Shown one piece after another: positions 61,393-64,000 of a stretch of DNA of 64,000 nt; positions within the stretch are counted from its first letter, which is position 1, and each line of letters starts with the position of its first letter. Source of the stretch: Candidatus Izemoplasmatales bacterium. GTDB lineage: Bacteria; Bacillota_I; Bacilli_A; Izemoplasmatales; Hujiaoplasmataceae. Under the pieces are notes generated by a model. It saw nothing but the letters and a program-made list of their open reading frames with translations. It was not told where the DNA came from and made no database searches. The stretch spans positions 16,065-80,064 of the forward strand of contig JAQVVR010000004.1 of the NCBI GenBank assembly GCA_028698875.1, written 5' to 3'. The translations under genes were made by a program, and so were the position numbers.

Positions 61393-63315
61393 ATGAGAAA
61401 CTTGTCTTTTTGGAAACGGACATTATTAATTTTTCTTTTTTCTTTTACTATTTTTGGTTTAATGGCATGTGGTCAGGTGGAACAAACTACCAAAGACATT
61501 ACTGATTTGCCAATTGCGACAAACATCGAGAACTTTAATAACTATGAAGAATTAAAAGCCTATTTATCAACGATATATGATGAAACTGAACAAGGTTATC
61601 TTTTCAAGAATGCCGGTTCGGTTAGCATCATGACGGCTGATGCATCATATGCAAACGAATCAACCGATACCACAGCTCAGGTTGACAGGACTCATAGTGA
61701 ATCAAACTTTCAGGTGGAAGGTGTCGCAGAAGATGATACCGTCTTAACCGATGGATATCACATCTATATATGCAATTGGGAAAATTTCTTCATAATAAAC
61801 GCTGATACTTTGGCCATCGAATATACATATCAGATGGATAATGGATATCTATCCGGAATGTTCTTAGAAGATGGGCATATTGTTTTACTGGCATATCAAT
61901 ATACTTATACAGAATCCAAAAACAGTGAGGATACTTACTACTGGTATCATTATAGTTATGGCGCTAAAGTCATTGTCTTTGATGTCAGTGAAGTCAGTGA
62001 GACAGTTGAACCGACCATCTCCAAAGAGTTGTTCTTTGACAACTCATATATTAATGATGCTAGGATGATTGATGGGTATGTGTACTTATCAATGAACAAT
62101 TATGTCATCAACTATGGATTTGCTGCTGATGAAGCTTACTATCCAGTATATCGTGACTCTTACTATGGAACCGAAGATATCAATTTGCCAGCGCAAAATA
62201 TTTACGTTATGCCTAACGATAATTACTCAATAAATTACATGATGTTGGTCTCGTTTTCGGTTTCTGATGATGCTCCGGCGGTAGTCAATGCTTATATTGG
62301 TAGTTCGTATCAAATATATATGAGTCTGTTCAACCTTTATACTGTGACATATCGGTATACATATGATCAATCGACTGGCTGGTACGACTATTCAACTTAT
62401 GTCCTTCGTTTTGGTATTGATGAAGACCATAGTTTAGTTTTTCAAGCTATTGCGCAGGTATCAGGATGTCCACTTAACCAATTCTCAATGGATGAATATG
62501 ATGGAACATTCCGCATTGCAACGACCAATTACAATTATGATTCTGGTTCCATGCAAATCGAAAATTCGTTATTTGTTCTTGATGCAACTTCAGTAGATAC
62601 AATGACGAAAATTAGTGAACTTGGTGGCTTGGGCTTACCTAATGAACGAATATATGCCGTCCGCTTCACTAACGATATTGCCTATGTTATTACCGCCTTT
62701 CAAAGTGATCCAATGTACAAGATCATTCTGACAGATCCGGCAAACCCAGTACTTGCAGATGAACTGCATGAAGAAGGAGTCAACGATTACGTTCATGTTA
62801 TTAGTGATACTTTATTATTGGGTGTTGGTCGAGCTTCACAGACGGATGGTGATCGTTCTTGGTTTACCGGTGTTAAGGTGGAACTTTACCTAACCAATGA
62901 GGATGGGCTGACAGCTCTTGATTATTATTTGGCTCCCGGCGAATACAGTTATACAAACGTTTCTTGGGATCATAAAGCATTCATGTCATTTACACCCGAA
63001 GGAGAGGATTTTACTTACGTTGCGATTCCAATTTACGAATACTATAACGGATATAATGCATGCTCACAAAATGTCTACGTTTTTAAAGTAAATCATTCGG
63101 GATCTTTAGAATTAATTACTACTTTATCACACATGAATGAGGATATATATAATGGGAGTTATTGGTATTGGGATTCGATTGAAAGAACGGTTATAATCGG
63201 TAATTATATCTACACCATATCAAATAACAAGATTCAAATGTTTGACATGGCAAGTGATTTTGCGTACATGACCAAAACGGAACTGGGTTCTAATTACTGG
63301 AATTTAGTGGATTAG
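61393..63315 (+). CDS. Secreted beta-propeller-domain lipoprotein
   Basis: Lipobox LMAC (Cys ~26). The body has the PF09826-type propeller hallmark FQVEGVAEDDTVLTDGYHIYI near residue 108, then repeated strand pairs with Tyr-rich and DVS/IDA blades (VIVFDVSEV, LFVLDATS, MFDMAS). No catalytic residues can be named; such proteins occur on Gram-positive cell surfaces with unknown function. It starts with GGAGG before ATG 61393 and is monocistronic. Gene ends ~30 bases before a strong terminator. Confidence 0.8.
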   Translation: MRNLSFWKRTLLIFLFSFTIFGLMACGQVEQTTKDITDLPIATNIENFNNYEELKAYLSTIYDETEQGYLFKNAGSVSIMTADASYANESTDTTAQVDRTHSESNFQVEGVAEDDTVLTDGYHIYICNWENFFIINADTLAIEYTYQMDNGYLSGMFLEDGHIVLLAYQYTYTESKNSEDTYYWYHYSYGAKVIVFDVSEVSETVEPTISKELFFDNSYINDARMIDGYVYLSMNNYVINYGFAADEAYYPVYRDSYYGTEDINLPAQNIYVMPNDNYSINYMMLVSFSVSDDAPAVVNAYIGSSYQIYMSLFNLYTVTYRYTYDQSTGWYDYSTYVLRFGIDEDHSLVFQAIAQVSGCPLNQFSMDEYDGTFRIATTNYNYDSGSMQIENSLFVLDATSVDTMTKISELGGLGLPNERIYAVRFTNDIAYVITAFQSDPMYKIILTDPANPVLADELHEEGVNDYVHVISDTLLLGVGRASQTDGDRSWFTGVKVELYLTNEDGLTALDYYLAPGEYSYTNVSWDHKAFMSFTPEGEDFTYVAIPIYEYYNGYNACSQNVYVFKVNHSGSLELITTLSHMNEDIYNGSYWYWDSIERTVIIGNYIYTISNNKIQMFDMASDFAYMTKTELGSNYWNLVD

Positions 63316-63344
63316 TTCAAAATCATTATTTTTTATCTTTTTTT

Positions 63345-63374
63345 AACCGTCGCCTTATGGCGGCGGTTTTTTTT
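63345..63374 (+). terminator. Terminator of the beta-propeller gene
   Basis: AACCGTCGCC/GGCGGCGGTT (10 bp, one G-U), loop TTAT, followed by Ts. Confidence 0.9.
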
Positions 63375-63497
63375 GTATATAAATATATATATAATAACGC
63401 TAAATTTATCGAATCTCATATAGATTTTTTGGATTTATGATGATATAGTAAAAAAGTAAGGGACTATTTCACACAAAGAAACAAGGAGGAAATAACA

Positions 63498-64000
63498 ATG
63501 AAAAAGCGGTTAATTTATTTATTTGCGTTATTTTTTATTAGTGCTTTTTTAGTGGGATGTGACTGGTTTGGAACTCAGATTACGATTCCGACCGACATTA
63601 CTATACCGACCGACATTACGATTCCTACAGATTTAACAACCACTGATAATGTAACGACCGAAATTACTACCAATACAACAATAGACGATTTTACAGTATC
63701 CTTTTATCAGGAAGATGGAATAACACTAATCGCTACTGTTTCTGTTGCCAGTGGTGGCGATGCCATTGCCCCCGCTTCGCCAACTAAATTAGCTACTGCT
63801 GAATGGACATATACGTTTACTGGTTGGAGTGCACCGATAACCAATGTGACAGCCAATATCGCTGTCAATGCGGTGTTTAGTGCCGTTAAAAATCAGTATA
63901 CGGTTACTTTCTATGATGAAGATGGGACAACAGAACTCGGGACATCCACAGTTGATTATGGAACCGCAGCTACCGCCCCTGCTTCGCCAACAAAATTAGC
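63498..64000 (+). CDS. InlB-repeat lipoprotein, 3' end outside window
   Basis: ATG 63498 has AAGGAGGAAA upstream. The translation begins MKKRLIYLFALFFISAF with lipobox LVGC (Cys ~21), then a Thr/Pro/Ile-rich linker of TDITIP repeats, then two copies of an InlB-like repeat with YTVTFYDEDGTT and PASPTKLA cores. The frame is open to the window edge, so the gene is truncated here. Related in repeat type to the 53.2 kb lipoprotein. Confidence 0.8.
   Translation, partial: MKKRLIYLFALFFISAFLVGCDWFGTQITIPTDITIPTDITIPTDLTTTDNVTTEITTNTTIDDFTVSFYQEDGITLIATVSVASGGDAIAPASPTKLATAEWTYTFTGWSAPITNVTANIAVNAVFSAVKNQYTVTFYDEDGTTELGTSTVDYGTAATAPASPTKL

Noticed and set aside
1..64000. Mycoplasma-type code with TGA as Trp
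   Set aside because: TGA ends cca, pulA and other genes at the expected lengths, and Trp is encoded by TGG throughout.

Overview
The window looks like the chromosome of a low-GC, Gram-positive-type anaerobe in the Firmicutes/Mollicutes neighbourhood (Izemoplasma- or Erysipelotrichia-like is my guess, not a demonstrated placement). The reasons are AT-rich codon use, strong Shine-Dalgarno sites, consensus TTGACA-17-TATAAT promoters, a sufCDSUB operon, pyruvate:ferredoxin oxidoreductase, DarA, a ComK-like protein, lipoboxes, and TasA/SipW-type secretion. TGA is used as a stop and Trp is TGG, so this is genetic code 11 and not a Mycoplasma code. No rRNA, tRNA, IS element or CRISPR array was seen.

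Layout. 1-4.2 kb: housekeeping operon cca-pulA-yhaM-like. 4.3-7.7 kb (minus strand): a very large membrane-anchored, PrsA/SurA-like protein. 7.9-21.8 kb: a cyclic-di-GMP-I riboswitch drives a short SipW-type secreted protein, a 2903-residue surface protein and two membrane GGDEF/EAL proteins. 21.85-32.6 kb: a second, nearly identical c-di-GMP-I riboswitch precedes a long gene cluster. It holds an atypical anchored protein, three TasA-like secreted proteins, a SipW peptidase, a membrane McrB-like AAA+ ATPase, a DUF2357-like coiled-coil partner, two more SipW-type secreted proteins and a second SipW. 32.7-42.6 kb: WalJ/YycJ-type hydrolase, LicA-like kinase, PFOR, a lipoprotein paralogue of the 4.3 kb gene, a CDF metal exporter behind a structured leader, and an MgtC-family protein. 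42.7-47.6 kb: the SUF operon. 47.7-53.1 kb: darA, a PucR-type regulator, an MsmX-type ATPase, a ComK-like protein, and pgk-xre/cupin-tpiA. 53.2-64 kb: an InlB-repeat/S41 lipoprotein, rpsD and fRMsr (minus strand), thiI, a GNAT-PepF reading frame, a beta-propeller lipoprotein, and a truncated InlB-repeat lipoprotein.

The most interesting part is 7.9-32.6 kb, which reads as one c-di-GMP-controlled cell-surface programme. In both riboswitches the P1 helix and the downstream terminator share sequence, which predicts that ligand turns transcription on. The first operon then makes two EAL proteins with degenerate GGDEF sites, a plausible negative feedback on c-di-GMP. The second makes a TasA-like fibre or matrix set with two dedicated Ser/His signal peptidases. 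An McrB-like motor and a nuclease-less DUF2357/coiled-coil partner are embedded inside it; this combination is not one I can match to a described system. A 70-residue repeat module, six copies in the giant surface protein, also appears twice as an insertion in the PrsA-like protein next door.
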